From positions 124,001 through 188,000 of the forward strand of contig WTGV01000059.1 in the NCBI GenBank assembly GCA_011525295.1: 64,000 nucleotides of DNA, in the 5' to 3' direction. Shown here piece after piece: positions 46,228 to 55,309 of this stretch. Source of the stretch: Pseudomonadales bacterium (GTDB lineage Bacteria > Pseudomonadota > Gammaproteobacteria > Pseudomonadales > Azotimanducaceae). Under the pieces are notes generated by a model, which made no database searches, was not told where the DNA came from, and saw only the letters and a list, made by a program, of their open reading frames with translations. The translations under genes were made by a program, and so were the position numbers. Position 1 is the first letter of the stretch. Each line of letters starts with the position of its first letter.

Positions 46228-47385
46228 CTACTCGAGTCTTAGGCGTTCGGCAAAATCTTTCCGTTCCCAAGTGAAAGTGTCCAAGTCTTCTTCTCTACCA
46301 AAGTGACCAAACGCCGCAGTTGCGCTGTAAATAGGACGCTTTAACTTGAGGTTTTGAATCAATTCCTTGGGTCGGAGATTAAAATGCTCGTGGACGAGAT
46401 CTAAGATTGCTTTGTGTGAAAACTTGCTCGTTCCGAAAGTGTTGAGAGAAATCGATGTTGGATCCGGTCGACCAATTGCATAACTTACCTGAACCTCACA
46501 TCGCTTAGCAAGTTCCGCAGCGACAATATTTTTTGCGACGTGTCGTACGGCATAAGCCGCGGATCGATCTACTTTCGATGGGTCCTTTCCCGAAAATGCA
46601 CCACCACCATGGTGCGCCATACCGCCGTATGTATCGACGATGATTTTTCGACCGGTCAAGCCACAATCAGCACGAGGCCCGCCCTCTTTGAACTCCCACT
46701 TACCTGCCGGATTGATCAAACACTTAGTATCGGGAGTTAGCCAATCTGCGGGAATAACTTTGTTGATGATTAATTCGCGAACTCCTTCTTCAATTGTGGA
46801 TGGTTTCAAGTTCGGAGCATGTTGTGTAGAGAACACGATAGTTTCAACACTGATGGGCGTTCCATTGGAGTAACGAAATGTTAATTGACACTTAGCATCC
46901 GGACCTAAGAAAGGCAATTCCGTACCACGAACTTCTGCTTGGCGCTTCATCAGCCGATGGGAATAGGTGATGGGTGCAGGCATTAACACCTCTGTTTCGG
47001 TCGTCGCGTAGCCGAACATCATGCCCTGATCGCCAGCTCCTTGAGGATGCCCGGCCGTTTCATCTACACCCTTGGCAATTTGTTGAGACTGTTCATTGAG
47101 TACAGATTCAACTCGAAAGCCGTCGGGATCCATACCTGTTTCCTCGGTGTACCCTGTGTCGCGCACAATGTTGCGTGCAATGTGCTCGATGTCTACTTCG
47201 GCAGTAGATCGTACTTCGCCTGCGATGACTACAAGCTCTGACTTGACTAACGTTTCACAAGCCACACGCGCGTCTGGATCTTCGGCTAGATAAGCGTCTA
47301 GTACTGCATCGGAAATCCGATCTGCAAGCTTATCTGGATGCCCATTCGAAACCGATTCCGAAGTAAAAATATCGTAGCCGTTCAT
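46228..47385 (-). CDS. metK: S-adenosylmethionine synthetase
   Basis: A 385-residue MetK, which makes SAM from methionine and ATP. Signatures include [16 protein letters not shown] near the N-terminus, [13 protein letters not shown] and the phosphate loop [16 protein letters not shown]. It has normal length and an ATG start. No SAM riboswitch is recognisable in the 107-base gap to tkt. The metK/tkt divergence resembles the metK-tkt arrangement of pseudomonads, but with metF downstream in place of ahcY. Confidence 0.96.
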   Translation of the reverse strand: MNGYDIFTSESVSNGHPDKLADRISDAVLDAYLAEDPDARVACETLVKSELVVIAGEVRSTAEVDIEHIARNIVRDTGYTEETGMDPDGFRVESVLNEQSQQIAKGVDETAGHPQGAGDQGMMFGYATTETEVLMPAPITYSHRLMKRQAEVRGTELPFLGPDAKCQLTFRYSNGTPISVETIVFSTQHAPNLKPSTIEEGVRELIINKVIPADWLTPDTKCLINPAGKWEFKEGGPRADCGLTGRKIIVDTYGGMAHHGGGAFSGKDPSKVDRSAAYAVRHVAKNIVAAELAKRCEVQVSYAIGRPDPTSISLNTFGTSKFSHKAILDLVHEHFNLRPKELIQNLKLKRPIYSATAAFGHFGREEDLDTFTWERKDFAERLRLE

Positions 47386-47513
47386 GTATTCTCCGGTGAA
47401 ATTAGGTGCTCATTCTATGTTCCAAGATGCTTTTTTCAGATACTAAACTTAATATTTGTGCATTGAATGAAACAATTCTCTACCACTGAATCGTGCCAAT
47501 AGGGAAAAAACAG

Positions 47514-49544
47514 TTGAGTAAAACTTCTCGAATCGACCGAGCCAACGCGATACGCGCGTTAGCGATGGACGCTGTAGAACTCGCACAATCTGGACACCCA
47601 GGTGCACCAATGGGTTTAGCCGATTTCGCGGAAATTCTTTGGCGCGAGTATCTCAACGTCAATCCAACCAATCCAGCATGGGTAAACCGGGATCGCGTCG
47701 TACTGTCAAATGGTCACGCGTCTATGCTCTTGTATGCTGTCATGCATCTCGCGGGATATGAAATTTCCATTGACGACATCAAAGAATTTCGACAACTGCA
47801 TTCCAAGACTCCCGGTCATCCGGAATACGGGATTACACCGGGTATAGAGACGACGACTGGGCCTCTGGGTCAAGGATTTGCTAATGCTGTAGGTATGGCA
47901 ATCGCAGAACGACAGCTAGCTCAGACGTTTAATACGAGCACGCATACCATTGTCGACCATCGCACCTGGGTCATTGTCGGTGATGGTTGTCTCATGGAGG
48001 GTATTTCCCACGAAGCCGCGTCGTTAGCAGGTACGTTGCAACTCAATAAATTAGCTGCAATTTACGATAACAACGGCATCTCCATCGACGGCGAAACTTC
48101 CGGCTGGTTCACTGAAGATGTAGTCGCGCGATTTCAGAGCTACGGTTGGCGAGTAATCCCACGCGTCGATGGTCATGACCCCGACGCAATCAAGCTTGCA
48201 TTAGATACAGTAACCTCTGACTCTTGCGATCAGCCGACGCTGATAGACCTTAAGACCACAATCGGGTATGGAGCACCGACAAAGGCTGGTACGGCAGCGA
48301 CTCATGGTGCCGCACTCGGGGGTGAAGAGGTTCAAGCGACAAGAGAAAATCTTGGTTGGTTTGAAAAACCATTCATGGTGCCACCAGACATTGCTGAAGA
48401 CTGGAATATAAGCACTCGCGGAACCGCATTAGAAGCAAAGTGGAATGATCAGTTTGATCAATATGCTGAAGCACACCCTCAACTTGCGGCAGAATTTCGA
48501 CGACGAATGGAGGGTTTGTTACCTCCCGAATTTGACACGACGCTGAACCAATACTTACAGAGTCTATCTCAACGATCAAAAGCAGTAGCTACAAGAAAAG
48601 CGTCAGGAGCGTGTTTGGATGTGATCGGTCCTTTATTGCCAGAACTAATTGGTGGTTCCGCTGACCTCACTGGATCCAACAACACAGAGTGGCAAGGTGC
48701 CGGGAAACTCATGAACGGTGGTCGGTACATAAACTTTGGTGTTCGTGAATTTGGGATGACCGCGATCGCAAACGGGCTGTCACTTCATGGTGGTTTTATC
48801 CCTTATACAGGAACTTTTTTAGTCTTCATGGAATACGCTCGAAATGCTGTGCGACTAGCCGCGTTGATGGAACTTCAACACATTTTCGTTTACACCCATG
48901 ATTCAGTTGGTCTCGGCGAAGATGGCCCAACCCACCAACCTGTTGAACAACTAACAAACTTGAGAACCACTCCAAATTTTTCTGTGTGGCGACCGTGCGA
49001 TAGTGTGGAGACACTTTGTGCGTGGCGTTTTGCGTTGCGCCGGACATCTGGCCCAACAGCATTGGTATTAACTCGACAAAACACAGTGCAATTAACTCGA
49101 ACCAATGATCAAATTGACGATATTGAGCGCGGCGGATACATCCTCAAATTGGAATCAGACACGTTGCAACTGATTTTGTTAGCAACTGGATCAGAAGTGA
49201 GTGTAGCCATTGAAGCAAGTAACGAACTCGAAAGCTCCGGAATCGGTACGAGAGTGGTATCCATCCCAAGTACGGATCAATTTCTTGCACAAGACCAATC
49301 GTATCGAGAGCAGGTTTTGCCCTCGGAAATAAGAGCACGAATTGCAATTGAAGCCGCTCATCCAGACTATTGGAGAAAGTTTGTGGGTCTAGACGGTAAA
49401 GTTATAGGAATAGACCGATTTGGGGTTTCAGCACCTGGCGATATTGCATTAAATTACATGGGTATTCATGCTCAAGCCATCATTGACGTAACCAAAGTGC
49501 TCTTAGCCGACAAACATTCGTCCAATCATGCTGACACTACGTGA
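47514..49544 (+). CDS. tkt: Transketolase
   Basis: A transketolase of 676 residues. Thiamine-diphosphate binding is shown by GDGCLMEGISHEAASLAG and AIYDNNGISIDG; the SGHPGAPMGLAD and HDSVGLGEDGPTHQP segments carry catalytic His residues. It shuttles two-carbon units in the pentose phosphate pathway, linked to the rpiA product at 51231. I prefer the TTG at 47514, which has an AGGGA ribosome site 8 bases before it; a GTG at 47493 would add seven residues without a site. It overlaps pgk by 17 bases. Confidence 0.95.
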   Translation: MSKTSRIDRANAIRALAMDAVELAQSGHPGAPMGLADFAEILWREYLNVNPTNPAWVNRDRVVLSNGHASMLLYAVMHLAGYEISIDDIKEFRQLHSKTPGHPEYGITPGIETTTGPLGQGFANAVGMAIAERQLAQTFNTSTHTIVDHRTWVIVGDGCLMEGISHEAASLAGTLQLNKLAAIYDNNGISIDGETSGWFTEDVVARFQSYGWRVIPRVDGHDPDAIKLALDTVTSDSCDQPTLIDLKTTIGYGAPTKAGTAATHGAALGGEEVQATRENLGWFEKPFMVPPDIAEDWNISTRGTALEAKWNDQFDQYAEAHPQLAAEFRRRMEGLLPPEFDTTLNQYLQSLSQRSKAVATRKASGACLDVIGPLLPELIGGSADLTGSNNTEWQGAGKLMNGGRYINFGVREFGMTAIANGLSLHGGFIPYTGTFLVFMEYARNAVRLAALMELQHIFVYTHDSVGLGEDGPTHQPVEQLTNLRTTPNFSVWRPCDSVETLCAWRFALRRTSGPTALVLTRQNTVQLTRTNDQIDDIERGGYILKLESDTLQLILLATGSEVSVAIEASNELESSGIGTRVVSIPSTDQFLAQDQSYREQVLPSEIRARIAIEAAHPDYWRKFVGLDGKVIGIDRFGVSAPGDIALNYMGIHAQAIIDVTKVLLADKHSSNHADTT

Positions 49545-50694
49545 AGTCTCAATTGACAACAAGCGCGTAGTCATCCGCGTCGACTTTAATGTACCTATTT
49601 CGGTCGGTAACGTACTCGATGACGAGCGCCTTAAAGCAACTGTTCCTACGATCGAATACTGCTTAGCAAGAAACTCTGAAATCGTTTTATTGTCGCACCT
49701 TGGTCGTCCTAAGGGGCGAGTCAACACCGAACTGTCTCTGAGACCGGTAGCTCGGAGATTAGAAACCCTGATAAGCCGACCGATTGAATTTGTTGAGAAC
49801 CTAAACGACTATTTTCAAAAGCTACAAAACACTGACACCACAGTCCCTGGCAAGATTTCATTCTTGGAAAATTTACGTTTTGACCCCGGCGAAGAGGCGA
49901 ACAGCACGGCGTTAGGGGCAACACTAGGAACGATTGGAGACGTTTATGTCTTCGACGCATTTGCAACAGCTCATCGCGCACACGCGTCAACACACGAAGC
50001 GATCAAAGCTGCTCCGGTATCTGTTGCTGGTCTGCTCTTCGCGCAAGAGATCGAGACGTTATCTAAAGTCATGCAAACGCCTTCAAGACCCCTAATCGCC
50101 GTCGTTGGAGGGGCAAAGGTTGCCGGAAAACTTGAAGTGCTTGAAAAACTTGCAAAAGTAGCCGACACGCTACTAGTTGGCGGTGGTATCGCTAACACAC
50201 TACTGCTCGCAAAGGGGTGTTCGATAGGTCGATCATTGGTGGAAAAGGAGCTTGTCTCTACCGCGCAGAGTCTTGCGACTCAGCCGTCGCTGGAACTTCC
50301 TGTCGATGTGATGGTTTGCGATGAAATTTCACCAAATAAAAACGCATTATTCCGTTTGTTAGATCAAATTAGCGAAGGCGACGTGATTGTTGATATTGGT
50401 CCCGAAACTGGCCGCCGTTTTGCGAAGATCATCAATGAAGCTGGCACGGTTCTTTGGAACGGACCAATGGGAGTGTTCGAGATCGATCAATTTGGCGAAG
50501 GAACGCGCGTCATCGCTAATGCCGTCGGAAGCTGTAGGGGATTCACGGTTGTAGGCGGTGGTGAAACTTTTGCAGCAATTTCAAAATACAGTGCTGCCCA
50601 GAAGTTTGACTATATATCCACTGGTGGTGGTGCTTTTCTCGAATTTATCGAAGGTCGAAAATTTCCTGCGATAGACGCACTATCCGCGCAATAG
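49528..50694 (+). CDS. pgk: Phosphoglycerate kinase
   Basis: A 388-residue Pgk of glycolysis. The substrate-binding VIRVDFNVPI and LSHLGRPKG motifs and the nucleotide-binding LWNGPMGVFE and TGGGAFLEFIEG are all present. The ATG lies inside tkt, so the two are translationally coupled. In related bacteria an epd/gap gene sits between tkt and pgk; here it is absent. Confidence 0.96.
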   Translation: MLTLREVSIDNKRVVIRVDFNVPISVGNVLDDERLKATVPTIEYCLARNSEIVLLSHLGRPKGRVNTELSLRPVARRLETLISRPIEFVENLNDYFQKLQNTDTTVPGKISFLENLRFDPGEEANSTALGATLGTIGDVYVFDAFATAHRAHASTHEAIKAAPVSVAGLLFAQEIETLSKVMQTPSRPLIAVVGGAKVAGKLEVLEKLAKVADTLLVGGGIANTLLLAKGCSIGRSLVEKELVSTAQSLATQPSLELPVDVMVCDEISPNKNALFRLLDQISEGDVIVDIGPETGRRFAKIINEAGTVLWNGPMGVFEIDQFGEGTRVIANAVGSCRGFTVVGGGETFAAISKYSAAQKFDYISTGGGAFLEFIEGRKFPAIDALSAQ

Positions 50695-50741
50695 TCGATC
50701 GTTGATTGGCCAAGAGTTCTCGCGTGTTTGCTTGCAACACG

Positions 50742-51164
50742 TTATGTGTTGTGGCTTGCCGGTAACCGTTCTTCTTTCAGTATGAGCAAACCGCCGAGTA
50801 CAAAGAAAAATGCCGAGAAGGCGTATATGGTGCTCAAACCGTAACCGAAGAGATTAACCGTTCTTAGACCGACAACAAGTGCCACCAACAAGACAAGAAT
50901 TCCAACGAGCCAAGAGACCTTGCGTTGTTGCTTTCCGACATACATCCCCCCGAAAAGACTACACACGACAACGGCAGGGTAAATAACAACAAAAACTCCT
51001 ACTGAATACATTTGAAAAAATAGTAACCAACCAACAAGACCGAGCTGGGTACCGAGCGCGCAAAGTACAAAGCCGATGAGTGTACGTTTCTCGATCAGTA
51101 GATTGTTCAATTTTTTACCGATCGAAGATACTCTTTTCTGTTGTTGTAAAACGTTTGTATTCAT
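50742..51164 (-). CDS. Small four-helix membrane protein, unknown
   Basis: A 140-residue protein with a hydrophilic basic N-terminus of about 30 residues and four hydrophobic segments (about 30-50, 55-75, 84-102, 108-128). I recognise no family. The layout, with a GLLILKEE end, is that of a small inner-membrane protein. It is convergent with pgk and 66 bases downstream of rpiA; it might be co-transcribed with rpiA. Confidence 0.6.
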   Translation of the reverse strand: MNTNVLQQQKRVSSIGKKLNNLLIEKRTLIGFVLCALGTQLGLVGWLLFFQMYSVGVFVVIYPAVVVCSLFGGMYVGKQQRKVSWLVGILVLLVALVVGLRTVNLFGYGLSTIYAFSAFFFVLGGLLILKEERLPASHNT

Positions 51165-51230
51165 TTCATTTGCCTTGATTACGCATCCATCAAATTCAAA
51201 TTTGCGTCCATGGACTGTGTTGAAAACCTC

Positions 51231-51905
51231 TTACGACCTCACTTTGTGATCTATGCTACCGTCAGCTCTTGCAACAAATATTTCCTGAGGTCGGTGTAAC
51301 GAGAATATACCAGTGGTAACCACACCAGGAATGTCGTTGATGGTTCGCTCCCAATAGTCGGGATCGTCTATTTCCAGTCCACTCACATCTAGGACACAGT
51401 TTCCATTGTCAGTCAACCCAGATCTTAGTTTGGGGTGCCCACCTAGTTTGCCAATCTGGGTTGCAACTGGGTGACTCGCTAATGGGAGCACTTCAACTGG
51501 TACTGGAAATGCACCGAGACAATTTACCAACTTACTCTCATCTACGATGCACACAAATTTGTTTGCTAGCGACGCGACTATTTTCTCTCTTGTAAGAGCT
51601 CCACCACCACCTTTCGTCAAAGCGAACGTTGAATCCACTTCGTCGGCACCATCGATATACACCATGACTTCGGAGACATCATTGATATCTATTACGTTGA
51701 TGTTGTGCGCATTTAGTCTGTCGGTGGTTTGAACTGAACTAGATACTGCACCTACGAAAGTTTGACTCGATTGCGCGAGGCAATCAATGAAACAATTGAC
51801 CGTGGAACCAGTACCAATACCAAGTACCCAATTTGCATGTAACAGCTGTTCCAAATAAATGAAAGCTGCTTCAGCAACCTTCTGCTTAAGCTCGTCAGGT
51901 GACAT
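51231..51905 (-). CDS. rpiA: Ribose-5-phosphate isomerase A
   Basis: A 224-residue RpiA, interconverting ribose- and ribulose-5-phosphate. The catalytic stretches VLGIGTGSTVNCFID, YIDGADEVDS and KGGGGALTREKIVAS are intact. It belongs with tkt and pgk functionally though it reads in the opposite direction. It is 11 bases after def; the def-rpiA neighbourhood near fthC echoes the E. coli fthC-serA-rpiA region. Confidence 0.95.
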   Translation of the reverse strand: MSPDELKQKVAEAAFIYLEQLLHANWVLGIGTGSTVNCFIDCLAQSSQTFVGAVSSSVQTTDRLNAHNINVIDINDVSEVMVYIDGADEVDSTFALTKGGGGALTREKIVASLANKFVCIVDESKLVNCLGAFPVPVEVLPLASHPVATQIGKLGGHPKLRSGLTDNGNCVLDVSGLEIDDPDYWERTINDIPGVVTTGIFSLHRPQEIFVARADGSIDHKVRS

Positions 51906-51916
51906 AGCTCTCCAGA

Positions 51917-52459
51917 CTAGTCGTGATACACATCCTCAGGAACGAGCAAGTCTTCGAACACTAACTTTGTCAAATCGGTCATACGGTCGACAAACAAGTG
52001 CCCTGTCAGATGATCGAATTCGTGCTGGCATACAGTAGCATGAAATCCCGAAAATTCACGTACCTGCTGAACACCTTCTAAATCTCTGTAACGTAAATTA
52101 ACGTTTTGTGGGCGTTCTACCCAACCGCGCAAGCCAGGGACGGATAGACATCCTTCCCAGTTTCCAGCTGATTCGGCATGAGCGGCCACAGAAATCTCCG
52201 GATTGACAAAAACTGTCAATGGCAGTTCTTCTAAAACCCCGTATCGAGATCCGAGTTTTGGAATCTGAATTATCGCTAGCTGCACGCTTTCATTGATCTG
52301 AGGTGCAGCTAATCCAATACCTCCTGCAGCGTGTAGTGTATCGACCATGTCATCCACTAGAGTACGAATTTCCCTTCCAACGATTTCTTCTGTTCGCAAT
52401 TTTCGAGCGACTTTACGGAGCGTTGGATGCCCCATTCGAATTATTTCTCTAACTGCCAT
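51917..52459 (-). CDS. def: Peptide deformylase
   Basis: A 180-residue deformylase that removes the formyl group from nascent peptides. The three motifs are GGIGLAAPQ (46-54), EGCLSVPG and QHEFDHL, with Cys and both His as iron ligands. I use the ATG at 52459 because it is the normal N-terminus and lies one base after the fthC stop, with GAGAG upstream; a TTG at 52477 would overlap fthC. The canonical def of many bacteria is linked to fmt; this copy is not, so a second gene may exist elsewhere. Confidence 0.93.
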   Translation of the reverse strand: MAVREIIRMGHPTLRKVARKLRTEEIVGREIRTLVDDMVDTLHAAGGIGLAAPQINESVQLAIIQIPKLGSRYGVLEELPLTVFVNPEISVAAHAESAGNWEGCLSVPGLRGWVERPQNVNLRYRDLEGVQQVREFSGFHATVCQHEFDHLTGHLFVDRMTDLTKLVFEDLLVPEDVYHD

Positions 52460-52460
52460 T

Positions 52461-53018
52461 TCAGACTCTCGAGTCAAACACTAATTTTTCGCTGCGAAAC
52501 ACTCTCCACCCTGTTTCAGTGACCACGGCATCTAGCGGTTTATCTTTCGCATGTGAACAGAACTCGTCCGAGAGCTGAAAGTCGTAAGCAACGCCCACAA
52601 AAACCGACTTATCGTTGTCAATAAACATCTGATCGTAGTAGCCTCCCCCACGACCCAATCGCTGGCCTTCTGAAGAAAAAGCTACAAGTGGCGCTAACAC
52701 AAGATCAATCTTTAAGGGATCGACAAAATCTAGTTCAGTTGGCTCTTCGATACCGAACGGACCAGGTACGAACTTAGAGTTCTTTTCAATTAGCGTAAAT
52801 TTCATGCTCTGTTTCCGAACTACAGGTATGACAACTCTGATGTGCGAGCGAAACAAATATTTGATAACCGGTTCGAGTTCCACCTCGCCATCCTGTGCCC
52901 GATAACAAGCGACCACTTCCACGTCAAGATCGTTCAACCATGAGTTGATGTTTTGCCCTACGGCTTCGGACTTTTCCTGGGTGATTGCTAACGTTTGAGA
53001 ATTTCGTCGTACTCGCAT
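52461..53018 (-). CDS. fthC: 5-formyltetrahydrofolate cyclo-ligase
   Basis: A 185-residue cyclo-ligase (YgfA/FthC) that converts 5-formyl-THF to 5,10-methenyl-THF with ATP. The phosphate-binding GRGGGYYDQMF is clear, as are LVLAPLVAFSSEGQRLG and VVTETGWRVF. It clears 5-formyl-THF produced as a side product of the glycine cleavage system encoded at 57-62 kb. It follows the 6S RNA gene, as in E. coli and most Gammaproteobacteria. Confidence 0.9.
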   Translation of the reverse strand: MRVRRNSQTLAITQEKSEAVGQNINSWLNDLDVEVVACYRAQDGEVELEPVIKYLFRSHIRVVIPVVRKQSMKFTLIEKNSKFVPGPFGIEEPTELDFVDPLKIDLVLAPLVAFSSEGQRLGRGGGYYDQMFIDNDKSVFVGVAYDFQLSDEFCSHAKDKPLDAVVTETGWRVFRSEKLVFDSRV

Positions 53019-53089
53019 AGCAGTACGAATCTGCTTATTACGAGCGAGTGATGATTGAATGGTGACGTGCTCGCGGTGGGTAAGGAGTT

Positions 53090-53264
53090 GTCCGGAGTAT
53101 CTATGGAGTGGTTAGACCCTGAACCGTAGGGGTTCAAGGCGGCGACCTAGGATCGGCCTTAGGCTTCCGGTCGCGGGACCGGCCTGCACACCGACGATCC
53201 ACTCGATCTCCTGAGTCTGTATTAACGGATCGGGCCAAAAACCGACCCCACAATACTCCGCGAC
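53090..53264 (-). ncRNA. ssrS: 6S RNA
   Basis: About 175 bases transcribed on the minus strand towards fthC, its conserved neighbour. The ends pair perfectly: CGGAGTAT (53260-53253) with ATACTCCG (53100-53093), extended by GUC/GAC around one bulged G. The upper stem pairs GGATCG with CGATCC (53200-53195 and 53155-53150) and is capped by the hairpin CCGGTC-CCGC-GACCGG (53182-53167). Near the 3' side is the hairpin TGAACC-CCTAC-GGTTCA (53136-53120), matching the 6S feature of E. coli. Unpaired stretches between the stems can form the bubble that mimics an open promoter and binds sigma-70 RNA polymerase. Exact ends are inferred. Confidence 0.88.
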
Positions 53265-53270
53265 AGTTTG

Positions 53271-53276
53271 ATTATA
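53271..53276 (-). promoter_or_regulatory. -10 element of the 6S RNA promoter
   Basis: A perfect TATAAT on the minus strand, 6-7 bases before the inferred 6S RNA start. The -35 region would fall inside the 3' end of the methyltransferase gene; no strong -35 hexamer is seen. Confidence 0.65.
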
Positions 53277-53292
53277 AAAAAATTTGATTGTC

Positions 53293-54168
53293 TCAGCTAT
53301 TTGGAGACTGCAAGACGCTCAAACGTTCTGAGGAAGTTCTTAAATACTCCTCATTAATTTCGTACCCAACGTAGCGTCGATTCGACAGCAGAGCGGCTTC
53401 GGCGGTTGTTCCAGAACCCATGAAAGGGTCCAATACCACATCGCCTTCAAATGAATAAAAGTGAATCAGTCGCAATGGCAACTCTACAGGAAAGGGAGCT
53501 GGATGCTTGTATTTTGAAGCGCGAACAGTAGCAAAACGCCACACGCTTTTACTCCACTCTAGGAACTCCTCGCGACCAATACTGTCCTGTTGCCCCGTCG
53601 TCCGCTTAAAGCTATCTTTAGAAAAGACTAGAACGTACTCGTGTACATCTCGCAATGTTGGGTTACGCGCAGATTTCCAGCTACCCCACGCACAGGACGT
53701 GCCCGCACTCGCTCCTTTATCCCACACAATTTCACCACGCATGAGGAAGCCCAAATCCAGTGCTATTTGCATTAGATATAGGTGTAGAGGGATATAGGGC
53801 TTTCGACCGACGTTTGCTATGTTTACACACATCCGGCCACCATAAACCAAAACCCGGTACACCTCGCGCAGCACGTCCCCGAGTAGCGCGATGTATTCTT
53901 TCAGCGACAAGTCTTGATCATATTCTTTACCAACGTTATACGGCGGCGATGTAATCATTAGGTGCACCGAACGATCAGGTAAGTGCTGCATAGACCTACT
54001 GTCCGCGCAATGGATTACATCAAGCTGATCCGGAACGTTTTCGTCCGTTAGTACTTCTCGGTTCGATAGGTGTTCAGTATCTTCGTACAAACGTTGCGCA
54101 TAGAATTTGCTGGCATCGTGTCCAATCCGGCTCGATGAACCAAACGCTGAAGTCTTAGTACGACGCAC
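53293..54168 (-). CDS. Orphan DNA methyltransferase (beta class)
   Basis: A 291-residue DNA amino-methyltransferase. The catalytic motif IV TSPPYNVGKEYD is at about 73-84 and the SAM-binding motif I DPFMGSGTT at about 246-254, giving the beta-class order. SPPY fits either N4-cytosine or N6-adenine methylation. The protein closely resembles a widespread group with the PYIPLHLYL and HPAPFPVELP stretches. No restriction endonuclease lies nearby, so it is solitary. It occupies the space between zapA and 6S RNA, which are usually adjacent, so it was probably inserted here. It begins 14 bases after zapA. Confidence 0.85.
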   Translation of the reverse strand: MRRTKTSAFGSSSRIGHDASKFYAQRLYEDTEHLSNREVLTDENVPDQLDVIHCADSRSMQHLPDRSVHLMITSPPYNVGKEYDQDLSLKEYIALLGDVLREVYRVLVYGGRMCVNIANVGRKPYIPLHLYLMQIALDLGFLMRGEIVWDKGASAGTSCAWGSWKSARNPTLRDVHEYVLVFSKDSFKRTTGQQDSIGREEFLEWSKSVWRFATVRASKYKHPAPFPVELPLRLIHFYSFEGDVVLDPFMGSGTTAEAALLSNRRYVGYEINEEYLRTSSERLSVLQSPNS

Positions 54169-54182
54169 TGGGAGCGTTCAGC

Positions 54183-54494
54183 TCAATCAGGTTCTCGAAA
54201 CAAATCGTTTTCAAACTGGCAAACTTTTTCGTTCAAAGTGTCAATACGCTTATGAAGTGCCGCCAGCTGTTGTTCCTTTTTCAGTAGCATGTCGAGCACA
54301 TTAACGGCTACAGCAACGATCACCCTGTCAGTAGAAAGATACGAGGTCGAAGTTGAGTTGCTCATCTCATCAACATACTCACCAAACTTCTCTGCCGCAC
54401 GCTGAAGCGATTCAGCTTCAGCCTCCGTACAGCGCAAGACATGCTGTTTACCTTGAATTTCAAACGTAACGGTTACATCTCGATTGACTTCCAT
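54183..54494 (-). CDS. zapA: Cell division protein ZapA
   Basis: A 103-residue ZapA, which bundles FtsZ filaments at midcell. It shows the N-terminal VTFEIQGKQHVLRC region, the ADRVIVAVAVN-like helix (TDRVIVAVAVNVLDMLL) and a C-terminal coiled coil. It follows the ZapB-like gene by 2 bases and in related genomes directly precedes ssrS-fthC. Confidence 0.88.
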   Translation of the reverse strand: MEVNRDVTVTFEIQGKQHVLRCTEAEAESLQRAAEKFGEYVDEMSNSTSTSYLSTDRVIVAVAVNVLDMLLKKEQQLAALHKRIDTLNEKVCQFENDLFREPD

Positions 54495-54496
54495 GG

Positions 54497-54706
54497 CTAT
54501 TCAGTTCCTTGAATCGATTGTAGGTGCGAGACAGAGGAGTCGATACAATTTTCTACCTTCTCCAATCGTTGCATCATGTTTCTGCGTTCTTCTAACCACC
54601 GTTCATGCGTCTGAATGAGCCGTGTGTTTTGTTCTTGCAAAATACGGCATTTATCGACCAGCCGGTAAACGACTTCTTCGAGTTGCACAATAGACTCATC
54701 AGCCAT
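54497..54706 (-). CDS. ZapB-like short coiled-coil protein
   Basis: A 69-residue protein that is almost entirely coiled coil (VQLEEVVYRLVDKCRILQEQ onwards). It belongs to the small ZapB-like/TIGR02449 group commonly encoded before zapA in Gammaproteobacteria. It should bridge ZapA and other division proteins. I use ATG 54706; a TTG at 54730 would add eight residues. It diverges from ygfB across about 75 bases. Confidence 0.75.
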   Translation of the reverse strand: MADESIVQLEEVVYRLVDKCRILQEQNTRLIQTHERWLEERRNMMQRLEKVENCIDSSVSHLQSIQGTE

Positions 54707-54781
54707 AAGAATTTGATCCCATTCTGCCAAGAACTTGATTTTAGTTTCTTTGTAATAGTTAACGCGGTCGCTTGATTGAAT

Positions 54782-55309
54782 ATGAGTGAAAATGATTTGA
54801 GCTCGCTTGCATTACTTGCCTCTCTTTCGTTACATGAAAGTGAGCTACATGGACTGGTGTCTGGCATGATTGTGCGAACGCCAAGTGGCGACGAGGGAGC
54901 TATTGCGAGACTTGTCGATCGAATGCGCCCGGGTCTGTGTGATCGACACGCGCTCAAACAATTTTCCAAGGTAGTTTTCGACGATCTGATTGATCCCGAC
55001 TGCACGTACCGTTTATTGCTTCCCACAGACGAAGAGGAGTTGAGTTCCAGAGTAACTGGATTGCGTCTTTGGCTGCTCGGTTTCTTGGAGGCGGTAAAAC
55101 CCTTAGCTGAACGCAAATTGAATGGACCACAAGCTGATTTCTTCCATGAATTTCACTCAGATCTTGAACAAGTAGCGGACATGGAAGATATCGATGACTC
55201 AGATGAAGACGATCTCGAAGAAATTGAAGAAGCTCTTTCAAGCATCTTAGAATTTCTTCGTATCGGAGTTTTGAATATGTTTGAAATCGTTAAGGACGAA
55301 GAAATTTGA
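54782..55309 (+). CDS. ygfB: YgfB/UPF0149-family protein
   Basis: A 175-residue UPF0149 protein. It is helical with the conserved ESELHGLVSGMIV stretch near the N-terminus and an acidic C-terminal stretch (DIDDSDEDDLEEIEEA). Function is poorly known; YgfB in Pseudomonas affects expression of resistance genes. It precedes pepP and ubiH in the conserved order. I use ATG 54782 rather than the TTG two codons upstream. Four-base overlap with pepP. Confidence 0.9.
   Translation: MSENDLSSLALLASLSLHESELHGLVSGMIVRTPSGDEGAIARLVDRMRPGLCDRHALKQFSKVVFDDLIDPDCTYRLLLPTDEEELSSRVTGLRLWLLGFLEAVKPLAERKLNGPQADFFHEFHSDLEQVADMEDIDDSDEDDLEEIEEALSSILEFLRIGVLNMFEIVKDEEI

Noticed and set aside
47386-47513. SAM riboswitch before metK
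   Set aside because: The gap is short, AT-rich, and shows none of the paired stems of a SAM riboswitch.
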